From Selaginella moellendorffii (lineage: Eukaryota; Streptophyta; Lycopodiopsida; Selaginellales; Selaginellaceae), in NCBI RefSeq assembly GCF_000143415.4, contig NW_003314271.1:1591769-1655768 (forward strand): a stretch of DNA of 64,000 nt, read 5' to 3'. The position numbers and the translations under genes were made by a program. Below the pieces are notes generated by a model that was not told the DNA's origin, searched no databases, and saw only the letters and a list, made by a program, of their open reading frames with translations. Shown here one piece after another: positions 33,463 to 42,770 of the stretch. The stretch's first letter is position 1. The number at the start of each line of letters is the position of its first letter.

Positions 33463-35403
33463 ATGGAGGTACTCCTGTGCTTCATCATCGTCCTAGCGTG
33501 TAGCGCAAAGAGCTTCCACTACTCGCAAGCCCAACAACAGGTATGTTCTTCGTCGACCGATTGCCCAAATGGATCCCTTTGTTTCCCGGAGCCCATGCTC
33601 GGCGGCAACCGTTCACTCCAAAACTCGTCCTGCTACCAATCGAGCAATCGATCCGAGCCATACCTTAGCGATTCCGACGTTTGCCAGCCCAGTTCCAGCT
33701 TTGTTTTCAATGACACCATCGCTCCAGACTGCCCGAATTGCTGCGTCCCAGGCCTGGCTTACAGGACTTTCACTTGCTCTCCAATTTTTCAAGAGACCAA
33801 CAATGCCGTCCTATATGTCACAAGATTCAATCTCTCAAGTCCGGGTTCTCTCAGGTCGTGCACGTCCTTCGGGTGGGATTTTGATCTCATGGCGGCGGTG
33901 GCCACTGGGTGGTATAACCAAGACCGAAGCTTGTGCTCCACGAATATCCAAGTTTTAGCTCCAAATGGACGAACTGTGGTGGCCAGGGTCGTGGCTCAAT
34001 GCTACTCCGGGGGAGGGTGTCTCAGCGATTTTTCGTTCACGGAGCCCTGTGCTCCAAATGCCGTGGCAGCGAACGAGCAAGTGTGGAGGCAGCTTGGGTA
34101 TGATCCAGGCATTGGAATCGTAAAAAATATCACCTGGAGTATCACTACTAACAGTAATCCTCCACAGTCACCGTCTCCAAGACGCATGAACCGCAACTTG
34201 GGGTTAATTGCTGGCATAGTGAGTGCTGTGGTGGTGGTGTTGGTTAGTGTCGCAGCCTTCATAGCAACCAGGCGATGGAGGAGATCTCTTGAGAGACGAA
34301 GAAAAGATGAGCAAGCGCTCATGGATGGAATGAGGCTCGATAAGTTACTTCCACACCAGTTTAGCTATCACGACTTGAGAGCAGCGACTGGAAGCTTTGC
34401 TCCACAGTTCATGCTCGGAGCTGGTGGATTTGGATCCGTCTTTAAGGGGGAGCTTGCAGATGGAAGCCTGGTTGCTGTCAAGAAAATGGATGTAGAGATC
34501 GAAGGCTCTACACAAGGACAGTCACAGTTTAAGGCCGAGGTGATGTCCATTGGAAGCATCCATCACTTCAACTTGGTAAGGCTCCGGGGATTTTGCATCC
34601 AGGGACCAGCTGCATTGCTTGTCTACGAGTTTATGCCCAATGGCTCATTGGACAAGTGGATCTTCACCAAATACGATGATGGCAAAGCTGGCGGAATCCT
34701 GCTGGACTGGAACCAGAGACACTCAATCGCGATAGATGTTGCTCGAGGACTCACGTATCTCCACGAGGGATGCCGGGAGCAAGTTCTTCACCTGGACATC
34801 AAGCCGCAAAACATCCTCCTGGACGAGAACTTGCGAGCCAGGATCTCCGACTTTGGCCTGAGCAAGCTCGCCGAGCGAGGAAAGAGTCAGGTGGTGACTG
34901 TCATGCGAGGAACTCCCGGATACATGGCACCCGAGTGGCTCCATACCAAAGTCACGGACAAGACCGACGTCTACAGCTTTGGAATTGTGCTGCTTGAGCT
35001 CGTAAGCTCCAAGCGGGCCTTGGAATTTCATCCTTTGACATCCTCCTCCTCCTCCTCCTCCTCACAACCGACAGTGCACTTCCTGGGTACAGCCGCATTG
35101 AGCATGTTTTACAGTGGCAAAGTTGTGGAGCTCATTGACGACAAGCTCTTTGTCAATAATCTAAACGACGATATCGCCAGCAGCAGTGGCTTGGATTTCA
35201 AGGATGCCGAGAGATACCTGAAGATTGGATTGTGGTGTATCCAAGCCGAACCAGCAATGCGACCCTCTATGAGAAACGTATTGGATATGCTTGACGGTAG
35301 CGTAGATGTTCTTGAGTTGCCACCACCTTCAAGTGATGGTAGTTCGAGAAACTTTAGCTTGCGACCACCTGAATCCTCTAACTTCAGCTCCACCAGTTTG
35401 TAA
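33463..35403 (+). CDS. Receptor-like kinase with kiwellin-like ectodomain (copy 2, divergent type)
   Basis: Single-exon 646-aa receptor kinase of the same architecture but a different subtype from copies 1 and 3. The signal peptide covers about the first 23 residues. The Cys-rich N-terminal region is longer, and the kiwellin-like barrel spans about 100-227 (YRTFTCSP, LMAAVATGWYNQDRSLCSTN, VLAPNGRTVVARVVAQC, GGGC, EQVWRQLG, KNITWS). The membrane helix is at about 245-268, with basic stop-transfer residues RRWRRSLERRRK. The kinase has GAGGFGSV at 319, Lys at 340, HLDIKPQN at 443 and DFG at 463, again non-RD. A serine run (about 527-534) encoded by TCC repeats lies in the C-lobe. The relics at 42285-47521 and 53916-54250 derive from this subtype. 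Confidence 0.85.
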   Translation: MEVLLCFIIVLACSAKSFHYSQAQQQVCSSSTDCPNGSLCFPEPMLGGNRSLQNSSCYQSSNRSEPYLSDSDVCQPSSSFVFNDTIAPDCPNCCVPGLAYRTFTCSPIFQETNNAVLYVTRFNLSSPGSLRSCTSFGWDFDLMAAVATGWYNQDRSLCSTNIQVLAPNGRTVVARVVAQCYSGGGCLSDFSFTEPCAPNAVAANEQVWRQLGYDPGIGIVKNITWSITTNSNPPQSPSPRRMNRNLGLIAGIVSAVVVVLVSVAAFIATRRWRRSLERRRKDEQALMDGMRLDKLLPHQFSYHDLRAATGSFAPQFMLGAGGFGSVFKGELADGSLVAVKKMDVEIEGSTQGQSQFKAEVMSIGSIHHFNLVRLRGFCIQGPAALLVYEFMPNGSLDKWIFTKYDDGKAGGILLDWNQRHSIAIDVARGLTYLHEGCREQVLHLDIKPQNILLDENLRARISDFGLSKLAERGKSQVVTVMRGTPGYMAPEWLHTKVTDKTDVYSFGIVLLELVSSKRALEFHPLTSSSSSSSSQPTVHFLGTAALSMFYSGKVVELIDDKLFVNNLNDDIASSSGLDFKDAERYLKIGLWCIQAEPAMRPSMRNVLDMLDGSVDVLELPPPSSDGSSRNFSLRPPESSNFSSTSL

Positions 35404-35508
35404 TGTTACACCACTATATTGAAACTCTGAAACGTCCCACAAGAAATATCTCTGGAAAAGCAATCAGCTTCATTGTAAATTAGTTGTGAAAACCAACTTA
35501 GTGTCACA

Positions 35509-35570
35509 GTCTGGGTGGTGTAGTTGGTCATCACGCTAGTCTCACACACTAGAAGTCAACCCGGGCACGA
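35509..35570 (+). pseudogene. Truncated tRNA-Val(CAC)
   Basis: The sequence starts GTCTGGGTGGTGTAGTTGGT with normal A-box/D-arm character. It continues with the anticodon stem-loop CTAGT-CTCACAC-ACTAG, whose loop presents CAC (valine), and a variable loop AAGTC. The 5' half of the T stem and most of the T loop are missing, since it jumps to AACCCGGGC. The 3' strand does not pair with the GTCTGGG acceptor. It therefore looks like a broken tRNA gene rather than a working one. Confidence 0.7.
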
Positions 35571-35711
35571 GCATTTTTCGATATGGTGCCGTGTCGAAGC
35601 CAAATCCGCGTAGTCAAAAAGACGTTGACTTCGTAGCCATAACCGCGTACAAACACTTCATAAACCCCTTCACGAGCCTTCTTCAGACGATATTGATTTT
35701 TGCGATCAACA

Positions 35712-36428
35712 ATGACGCAAACTTGTCTGAGAGTTTCCACTGCACGTCTTTTGAGCTGCTTGTCCCTTGTTCTCGTTATCACGTCCCGTGTCCATGCAGA
35801 CATTGTCCTGGTCGGAGCAAACAATGCCGAGGACACCGACGGTGGCAAGCGCTTCAACTCGGTGATGGGGATCTCCGGGGCCTTCAAAGTCCTGGGCGAT
35901 GCAATCAACTTCATCCCGCCGCTGTTGCACTATGGTCTCGACGGTGTTCCCACAAAACTAGTGACCAAGGTTGTCTTCACGGTCGAGAAGCAGCTCCAGC
36001 AGGGTGCGGTTGCGATCACATTTGGGACGGGCAGTCCCGGCGAGTTCCAGATCCAGTTTAATGCTCCATCTGCCGATAACTACGAGGGGATCAAAGGGGT
36101 AATATACCACGAGATGGCTCACGTTTGGCAGTACTTTGGGCAAGGAACTCCCAGTGGAGTGACTGAAGGAGTGGCTGATTATGTCCGGCTCAAAGCCGGG
36201 CTCGCTCCATCTCACTGGGTGAAGCCGGGCGGTGGTGATCGCTGGGACCAGGGCTACGATGTTACTGCCTATTTCTTTGATTACTGCAATAGCCTCCGTG
36301 GAGATTTTGTGTGGCAGATGAATGCGAGGCTTGCAAATGGTGCGTGGAGTGAGTCTGTGTTCAGTGATTTGCTTGGAAAGAGCGTACAGGATTTGTGGAC
36401 TGACTACAAGAACAAATACGGTGGGTAA
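35712..36428 (+). CDS. Basic secretory protease family protein (plant BSP, HExxH metallopeptidase-like)
   Basis: A secreted single-exon 238-aa protein of the plant basic secretory protein family, implicated in defence and wall or apoplast proteolysis. The ATG at 35712 opens MTQTCLRVSTARLLSCLSLV with a cleavable signal peptide ending near VHA. The zinc-metallopeptidase-like motif HEMAHVWQ is at about residue 133, followed by GVTEGVADYVRLKAG and the conserved WDQGYDVTAYFFDY. These are the standard landmarks of the family, and length is typical. It lies inside the receptor-kinase cluster, downstream of copy 2, so both neighbours have apoplastic-defence flavour; this may be coincidence. Confidence 0.9.
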   Translation: MTQTCLRVSTARLLSCLSLVLVITSRVHADIVLVGANNAEDTDGGKRFNSVMGISGAFKVLGDAINFIPPLLHYGLDGVPTKLVTKVVFTVEKQLQQGAVAITFGTGSPGEFQIQFNAPSADNYEGIKGVIYHEMAHVWQYFGQGTPSGVTEGVADYVRLKAGLAPSHWVKPGGGDRWDQGYDVTAYFFDYCNSLRGDFVWQMNARLANGAWSESVFSDLLGKSVQDLWTDYKNKYGG

Positions 36429-36599
36429 TTAAAACAGTATTTGGTTAGAAACAAATTCTCTTATGCTTTACTAAAAAGAAAATAAGTATTTTTTATCTTG
36501 CACAAGCATTTCTACCACCTCCAAGAGTTGGCTATGGAATAAATTCTTCTTGCAAAGTTTCCTTGTTTGTAAAAGCGCCTTCTTAGCGAGCCAAGTCTG

Positions 36600-37310
36600 A
36601 GATACAGATTTATACTCCTGAATTTGCACTGCTGCTCATGAGGAGGGACGAAGCCTGTGCAGCAGGTCTCTCCAGCAGGTCTCTCCAGCTGAGGGAACGC
36701 CACATGGCACCCTCGAGAATCTTCATCACAACTGGTCGCTGCAAGGGATCCTCCTCATCATAGCCCGATCCGGACGGTACTCGAAAGCCACTCAGAAAGA
36801 AACCATCCTCGGCTTTGAGCAGTTGGTCGTAGACTACGGAGTTTCCATTGTGGAGCTTGTTGAAAGCGGTCTTCCATCTGCGAGTCCGAGTCCAAGGAAC
36901 ACTCCACGGCCTTTATGCTGCAAACACCAGGAGGACGATTCCAAAGCTATAGCATCGTGGAGTGCCGCTTGTCGCGAATCCCAGCACACTTCAGGTTGGA
37001 ACCAAAGATTCCACCATACCCCACGGGTTTTGGAACACGTCGGTCTCGTCCGTGACACGAGAATGGAGCCACTCGGAGCCATGTATCCCACCGTCACAAC
37101 GTGAGTCTTGTCCTTGTCGATGAGCTTCGAGAATCCAAAGTCGGCGGGCGCCCATGTGGTGCCCATCTTCTTATCCAGCAGGACGTTCTGGGGCTTGATG
37201 TCTAGATGGAGTTGGCATCCTTCGTGAAGATATGTGAGCCAACGTCGAGCGCGATGAAGAGCCTGGATTCCCAAGCCAGGCACTTGTCCTTAGCGAATCC
37301 AGCGAGTACT
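36600..37310 (-). pseudogene. Relic of kiwellin-type receptor kinase (kinase C-half)
   Basis: Degenerate minus-strand copy of the kinase domain of copies 1/3. Readable pieces include [42 protein letters not shown] and GYMAPSG, followed by frameshifted sequence matching the C-lobe and C-terminal tail. There are several small insertions and deletions; for example, CREK is lost before HLDIK and about 60 bp of unrelated sequence is inserted after GYMAP. No ectodomain, membrane helix or N-lobe is present. It cannot encode a working kinase. Confidence 0.85.
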
Positions 37311-38049
37311 TCCAATAGAGCACACCCTTTCAAAAAGGTCTTTAAAATTTTATTATGCAGCTTAAATGACTTTGCTAATCAAATTTTAAACACTCTTCTT
37401 CCTTTTCTCCAGTTGTTGTGCTTAAATCGATTGATGCTCCTTTAGTTGCTACCATTCTCGCTATTGTTGCTCTTAATGCTGCCTTGTTATTTACATTTCT
37501 GCTTTTTCATACTAAACTCTTTTCTTTTCCCTTTAGACTCCATTTCAAAACCTTTAAACCCTATTTGTGAAATATTTTGTAAGTCAATAAAAACTTTCAA
37601 GGCTTTGAACTCAGTCGTAATGTATAACAGTTTTAATTGAAGTAAAAAAATTTGATTTAACAATCACTCACTTCCATAGCATTATGAAAGATATATTCTT
37701 CTTCTTTATCACTTTGGGCCATCACTTTAGCGGGAGAGGGGGGTTCTGAGAGCTCAATCTTTCTGTAGGTGAGGGGAATCTGCCCATCAAGAAGGCTACA
37801 TAGATCTCTTCCTTAATAAATTTTTTATCAAGCCCCCACCCACCCCAAAATTCCTACTGCTCACGACATAGAAGAAGACTGTGTTCATCTCTCTACCCCT
37901 CTTTTTCTCTTTCTAGTTCCTTCTAACCTTAAGAAGGATGGGATTTGTTGTGACACTTTATCATTGTGTTGCTCTTCCTCCTCTTCTTTATCCCCATACT
38001 GGCACTAGAATGTTGTATGTAGTCGACAAGCATGAAACCGCAGGGAAAA
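37311..38049. other. Intergenic, AT-rich, nothing recognised
   Basis: T-rich low-complexity sequence between a receptor-kinase relic and the XPB fragment. Small open frames on the plus strand (37206-37640) are Leu/Phe-rich from T-rich DNA and are not credible genes. Confidence 0.4.
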
Positions 38050-38875
38050 TGGATTTAGCAAGCTCGAGCTAAAGCCAGACCACAAGAAGAGACCACTCTG
38101 GGTTGGACCTGATGGCCATATCTTTCTCAAGACGTTTTCTCCGCTACACAAGCAAGCATACGGCTTTCTCATTGTGACTGCCGAGCCTGTGTGTTAGTAA
38201 GCTTCAGGTCTTGCTGATATGGAGAAGTTTTTACACTCAAGTATTTTCTTTGAAACGTTGTTCCAGGCCAGAACATATGCATGAGTACAATCTCACACCA
38301 CATCCTTTGTATCCGGCTGTCTCCGTTGGTCTTGAGACTCAGATAGTCATTACGGTGATGGAATGGCTGTCGAAAGCAAGGCTCCTGCAGAAGATTGTGA
38401 ATTTCATCAAAGAGTCGACTCTGAACTATGGCAAAGTAAAACTAGTTCTGAAAAAGAATCGTTATTTTGTAGAATCTTCTTATCCAGAGGTATGGTGCAA
38501 CTTTGATTGGTGAAACTTACTCTCTGTCATGCAGATTCTGGAGAGGGTTTTAAAGGATAATGTCATCTCTCGAGCCAGAATTTTATGGGAGGCATTTGAA
38601 AGTTTTTCTTTCAAATCCTGTCTAGCTTTCTCACTGCAAAATCTTCTAGGCAAGTGCAGAGCACGGTTTTATGATCAACAAGTCATTGTCCAATAGAACA
38701 AGACTTGCTTGCCGGGGATGAAGTCACTGCTGAGGATGTGATGTGTTTTGAAGTAACTATTCATGTATTGGTTAAGTACACATGAACTTTTCAGGTAGAA
38801 CATGTGAAGCAGAGGTGCCTGCCAAGTGCTTTAAACTATCTGATGTTTGAGGAATGCGACTTTAGAAATGATTCG
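38050..38875 (+). pseudogene. Partial XPB (TFIIH helicase) gene copy
   Basis: The plus strand carries consecutive exon-like pieces of the N-terminal region of the XPB/ERCC3 DNA helicase. Readable pieces are [20 protein letters not shown], then RPEHMHEYNLTPHPLYPAVS and YGKVKLVLKKNRYFVE, then ILERVLKDNVISRARI, and finally EHVKQRCLPSALNYLMFEEC. Intron-like spacers with GT/AG ends separate them, so this is a DNA-level copy, not a retrocopy. A one-base loss breaks the frame near 38058, and the helicase motor domains are absent. It is a truncated duplicate; the functional gene must lie elsewhere. Confidence 0.8.
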
Positions 38876-39820
38876 GTAATTTCATAATATTTGTTACCTT
38901 TTTCCTAAGCATTGAATTGAGTAGTGCCTCCAGAGCCATGTGAAAAAGAGCGGAAGATAGGTGATTTTTAGCCATGAATTTGAATGCAGCACTGCTGGCT
39001 GTAGAATTCTTCCATGACCTAGCTTTTACAGGAGCCATGCTTGCCGTGGACGCGGAAAGAACTAGCATACCTGCGAGCCCGCCCGCGCGACAGCGCGCTG
39101 AGAATCCCGTCCGCCATCCTTGGCGCCCGAGTCCAAACCCAAACAAGACAACACTACTCAAAACACACTCAGCCAATATTCTTCCTCAATAGTCTAGGAT
39201 CCACTTTCTCTTCTGATAAAGGTTGTTTGTCATTATTGTTTTTTGTGTTTTATATATAAATGAAAGTTAGATAGATAAATAACTGTTGGGGACCACAAAG
39301 GTATCTCCTGCACAAATATGCTCCGGTCAATACATTTATTTTGGAGCCGAGGTAATAGATTGCGTCTGATAGCATGTGATTTCCCAGCTTGTGGGAGGTG
39401 AATTAAATAGTCATTCCTAGCGAGCCAAGTCCGAGACTAAGGCTGCTGCTCACCAGGAGTGATAGAAAACCATTCAGCACCAAATGGTTTTCACACAAAA
39501 CCAAGCATGGGCGGATACAAGCTCCTCCGGCATCACCATTGCGTGCAATAGCAGCACTGCATTCAATTCACGGCTAAAAGTCACCAATCTCCTGTGCTCT
39601 TTTTCGCTTGCATGGTTCTGGGATTCTCAGTATGGATTTGGCCAGCCGAATGGTTTTTAGATTGAAATCCATGGAGCTTGGTTGCATGTAATAGTGGATA
39701 AACACAATGAGTGTTTTGATACTTATACAGCTATATAAAATGGTATATTTGTCAATTTTGCAAAAAATAGTGAACATCAAACCTTTTGATTTCTCATTGA
39801 AAATATATGTAAACGAAAGT
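38876..39820. other. Intergenic with tiny receptor-kinase 3' remnant
   Basis: No gene is recognised. At about 39419-39465 a short stretch (GCGAGCCAAGTCCGAGAC and GCTGCTCACCAGGAG) matches the 3' ends of the neighbouring receptor kinases and the relic at 36585, so it is another small remnant of the family. The rest is AT-rich. Confidence 0.5.
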
Positions 39821-41587
39821 TTATCCCTCGCTACTGCTCACCAGGAGCGACGAATCCTGTGCACCGGTTCTCTCCAGCTGAGGCAACGCCAACACATCCA
39901 TGGCACCCTCGAGCATCTTCACCACCACAGACATCGTTGGTCGCTGCAAGGGATCCTCCTGCGCACACCATAGCCCGATCCGAACGATGTTCTCGAAGCC
40001 ACTCAAGGAGAAACCACCACCGTCCTCGGCTTTGACCAGCCGATCGTCCACCAAGTCCATGGCATTTCCACTGTGGAGCTTGTTAAAAGCAGTCTGGGTG
40101 AGGAACGCGACGTCCATCTGCGAGTCCGAGTCCAAGGAACACTCCACGGCCTTTATGCTGCAAACAAGCTCCAGGAGGACGATTCCAAAGCTATAGACGT
40201 CCGTCTTGTCCGTGACACGAGAGTGGAGCCACTCGGGAGCCATGTATCCCACCGTGCCCCTCACGACGGTCACTACGTGAGTCTTCTCCTTGTCGATGAG
40301 CTTGGAGAATCCAAAATCGGCGATCTTGGCCCCCATCTTCTCGTCCAAGAGGATGTTCTGGGGCTTGATGTCTAGATGGAGTACCTTCTCGCGGCATCCT
40401 TCGTGGAGATATGTGAGCCCCCGGGCAACGTCGAGCGCGATGGAGAGCCTGGATCCCCAGGACAGGCATTTCTCCTTGGCAAAAATCCATCCATCTAGCG
40501 AGCCATTCGGGAGGAACTCGTAGACGAGCAAGTTGTGTGGAGAATGCAGGCAAAATCCAACCATCTTGACGAGATTGAGGTGATGGATGCTGCCAATCGA
40601 CATCACCTCCGCCTTGAATTGCTTGTCTCTCTGCCGCACTCCACCTCCGATCCTCTTGACTGCCACAATCTCCCCGCCCGGCAACGTTCCCTTGAACACA
40701 CTCGCAAATCCTCCCTGTCCCACCTTGCTCTGGAATCCCCTGGTCGCTCGATACACCTCCTGGTACCTGAATTGCCGCGGCAAATCCGCGAGATTGCCGA
40801 GATCGAGCGGCCGTTCCCTGACGGCAGCATTGGAAGATCGTCGCAAGAACTTCCACCACACTAGCCCTATGAGCGCCAGGACGACGATCGCTCCACTGGA
40901 AACCACGGGAATGATGATATTGCGATCTCTCGCGTTGGAATCCTCGCCCTTCCAGCTCCAAGTGACCGCCAACACATTATCAAAGTAGGTCTGCCCCAGC
41001 GCTTCCCACACGGCTCTCGTCCCTCCCAGCGATCTGGGTGAGCACGGCACATAGAATCCAGTGTCTGCGGTACACCCGATCATCGAGTTGCATTCTCCCG
41101 CGACCGTCGCCGTCACGCTCAGCCCATTCTCCGCGGTGATTACAATCTCTTTGAAGCACGACGATCCATTGGCAAACCATCCGGTCGCCATGTTTGCCAG
41201 GAGCTCCGAGTTCTTGTAAGGCCTGGATCGATTGCATGCCGTGGGGATTCCCTCCAGCTCGATGAAGTATAAAGCCGCGAAGTTGAGAGGCTGCTCTCTG
41301 GGCGAGCAATTGAAGAACTGGTAGGTGTTGTTCCCGACGCAATACTCGGGATCGTGGGCGGTGGTATTCGAGTAGACGAAGGTCTGGGCGGGCTTGCAGC
41401 CTGAAATTGGGCAGGAAAGGGTGCTCGCTGATGGATCGCCATCGCAGGTCTTGCTAACAGGATTGCAAACGAGCCCGCCAGAACACCCGGAATCGCATCT
41501 CCTGCCGCAAGAGGAGGAAAATTGCTGCGCGGTGGCGCTGGCGAGTGAAGAGATCAAGATCATCAAGAGAGTGCTGCCACGATCCAT
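39821..41587 (-). CDS. Receptor-like kinase with kiwellin-like ectodomain (copy 3)
   Basis: Single-exon 588-aa close paralog of copy 1, with the same order: signal peptide (MDRGSTLLMILISSLASATA), Cys-rich segment, kiwellin-like barrel (YQFFNCSP, LLANMATGWFANGSSC, VITAENGLSVTATV, RAVWEALG, AVTWSW), one membrane helix and a non-RD kinase with HLDIKPQN and DFG. From the juxtamembrane region through the N-lobe, DNA identity with copy 1 is very high (about five differences in 240 bp by eye near 40570-40810 versus 32160-32400). The first half of the ectodomain differs more, e.g. IDQCGS versus AGECNS. The C-terminal tail is shorter than in copy 1, ending soon after LERTGAQDSSLL. Confidence 0.85.
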   Translation of the reverse strand: MDRGSTLLMILISSLASATAQQFSSSCGRRCDSGCSGGLVCNPVSKTCDGDPSASTLSCPISGCKPAQTFVYSNTTAHDPEYCVGNNTYQFFNCSPREQPLNFAALYFIELEGIPTACNRSRPYKNSELLANMATGWFANGSSCFKEIVITAENGLSVTATVAGECNSMIGCTADTGFYVPCSPRSLGGTRAVWEALGQTYFDNVLAVTWSWKGEDSNARDRNIIIPVVSSGAIVVLALIGLVWWKFLRRSSNAAVRERPLDLGNLADLPRQFRYQEVYRATRGFQSKVGQGGFASVFKGTLPGGEIVAVKRIGGGVRQRDKQFKAEVMSIGSIHHLNLVKMVGFCLHSPHNLLVYEFLPNGSLDGWIFAKEKCLSWGSRLSIALDVARGLTYLHEGCREKVLHLDIKPQNILLDEKMGAKIADFGFSKLIDKEKTHVVTVVRGTVGYMAPEWLHSRVTDKTDVYSFGIVLLELVCSIKAVECSLDSDSQMDVAFLTQTAFNKLHSGNAMDLVDDRLVKAEDGGGFSLSGFENIVRIGLWCAQEDPLQRPTMSVVVKMLEGAMDVLALPQLERTGAQDSSLLVSSSEG

Positions 41588-42284
41588 GGCTGGAATTGGA
41601 GATGCAAAACACCGGTGGTAAATTGGTTTAAAAGCTCTAGAAAAAGTTGACCTCGTGCATGCCGAGTTAGACTTTTCAAGATCGAACTCAGAAAGATTTT
41701 ATCTTTGAGAAATAAAAAATTAAGTTATGTGAGTTTATTAATCCAGTCAAAAACTATGTTGTCTTCAGGTCCCCCCTTCAAGCTGGCCCGATCCTTCCTT
41801 GATGGTTACAGTTGGTTGTTTCCACATTACACACACTCCCCGTCTTCATTCTCTACTTATATCACCATCGTCACAAGGACTTGCCCAAGATGGATTCCTT
41901 TGTTGACAAAGCATCCCTGCTTGGAAAATTACCAAGCCAAGAAATAACAGCATTGAAAGATCAGGATTGTAGCTTGAATTGAGATGTTGCCATGTTATTA
42001 AGCTTGTGAGTGCTCAGTACCAGGAGAGTCGACACTTCCATAACCATTAAAAATGTTCTAATCTGAATACATTATAGTCAAGTATCTTCAAGAATGGTAC
42101 CACCAAGAAGAAGAGTGTGAAGGCATATGCCAATATAAACACTTTGTATTATCACTCTGGTATTTTTGTATGTAGTGACATTTTTGTGGTCCCTTGAAAA
42201 ACTTCTTTAGAAGGACCCTAAGCGACAAAGCAGACGTAAGATGCCACGTGGCGGAGAGAGAGAAGAGAGAGAGAGAGAGAGTTG
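41588..42284. other. Intergenic, nothing recognised
   Basis: AT-rich spacer between receptor kinase copy 3 and the interrupted relic. A GA-rich microsatellite occurs at about 42255-42282 immediately before the relic begins. No coding signal found. Confidence 0.4.
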
Positions 42285-42554
42285 CAAGGGACCAACAATG
42301 CCGTCCTTTATGTCACAAGCTTCAACTTCTCAAATCCAGGCCGTGCACATCCTCACAATGGAATATGAAACCCATGGCAGCGAGATGGTATAGCCAAGAC
42401 CGAATCTTGTGCTCGACAAACATCCAAGTTTTAGCTCCAAACAGACGGATGCGGTGGTCAGAATGGTGGCTGACTGCTACTCCCCAGACGGGTGATCATT
42501 CGTTCACGGAGCCCTGTGCTCCAAATGCGAACGAGCAAGTGTGGAGGCAGCTTG

Positions 42555-42770
42555 TGTTAGGATGTGAATCCAATCAAAAAAGATGTGATCCATTAATGAG
42601 TGATTCACATGAGAAACAAGAGAGGAGAAAAGGCACAAGGCCTGGAAGAAGAAGAAGAGAACAACAAAACCTAGCCTCCCCCTTTGCGCCAGTCGGTCCA
42701 TATATGTTTCGTACAGATCCCCTGTCGTCCCGCATCCGTACTAGTTATGAGCCAAGAATAGCTCATAACA
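42555..42770 (-). repeat. 3' LTR of the Ty3/gypsy element
   Basis: 216-bp terminal repeat with TGTTA...TAACA ends. It matches the right LTR closely, apart from an indel near 42588-42612 and a few substitutions. Next to it, on the inner side (about 42771-42785), the minus strand reads AGTGGGGGGTAA, the expected polypurine tract for plus-strand priming. This fixes the left copy as the 3' LTR. Confidence 0.9.

Noticed and set aside
37206-37640. Leu/Phe-rich plus-strand ORFs resembling membrane proteins
   Set aside because: Derived from T-rich low-complexity DNA; no start context or conserved pattern.
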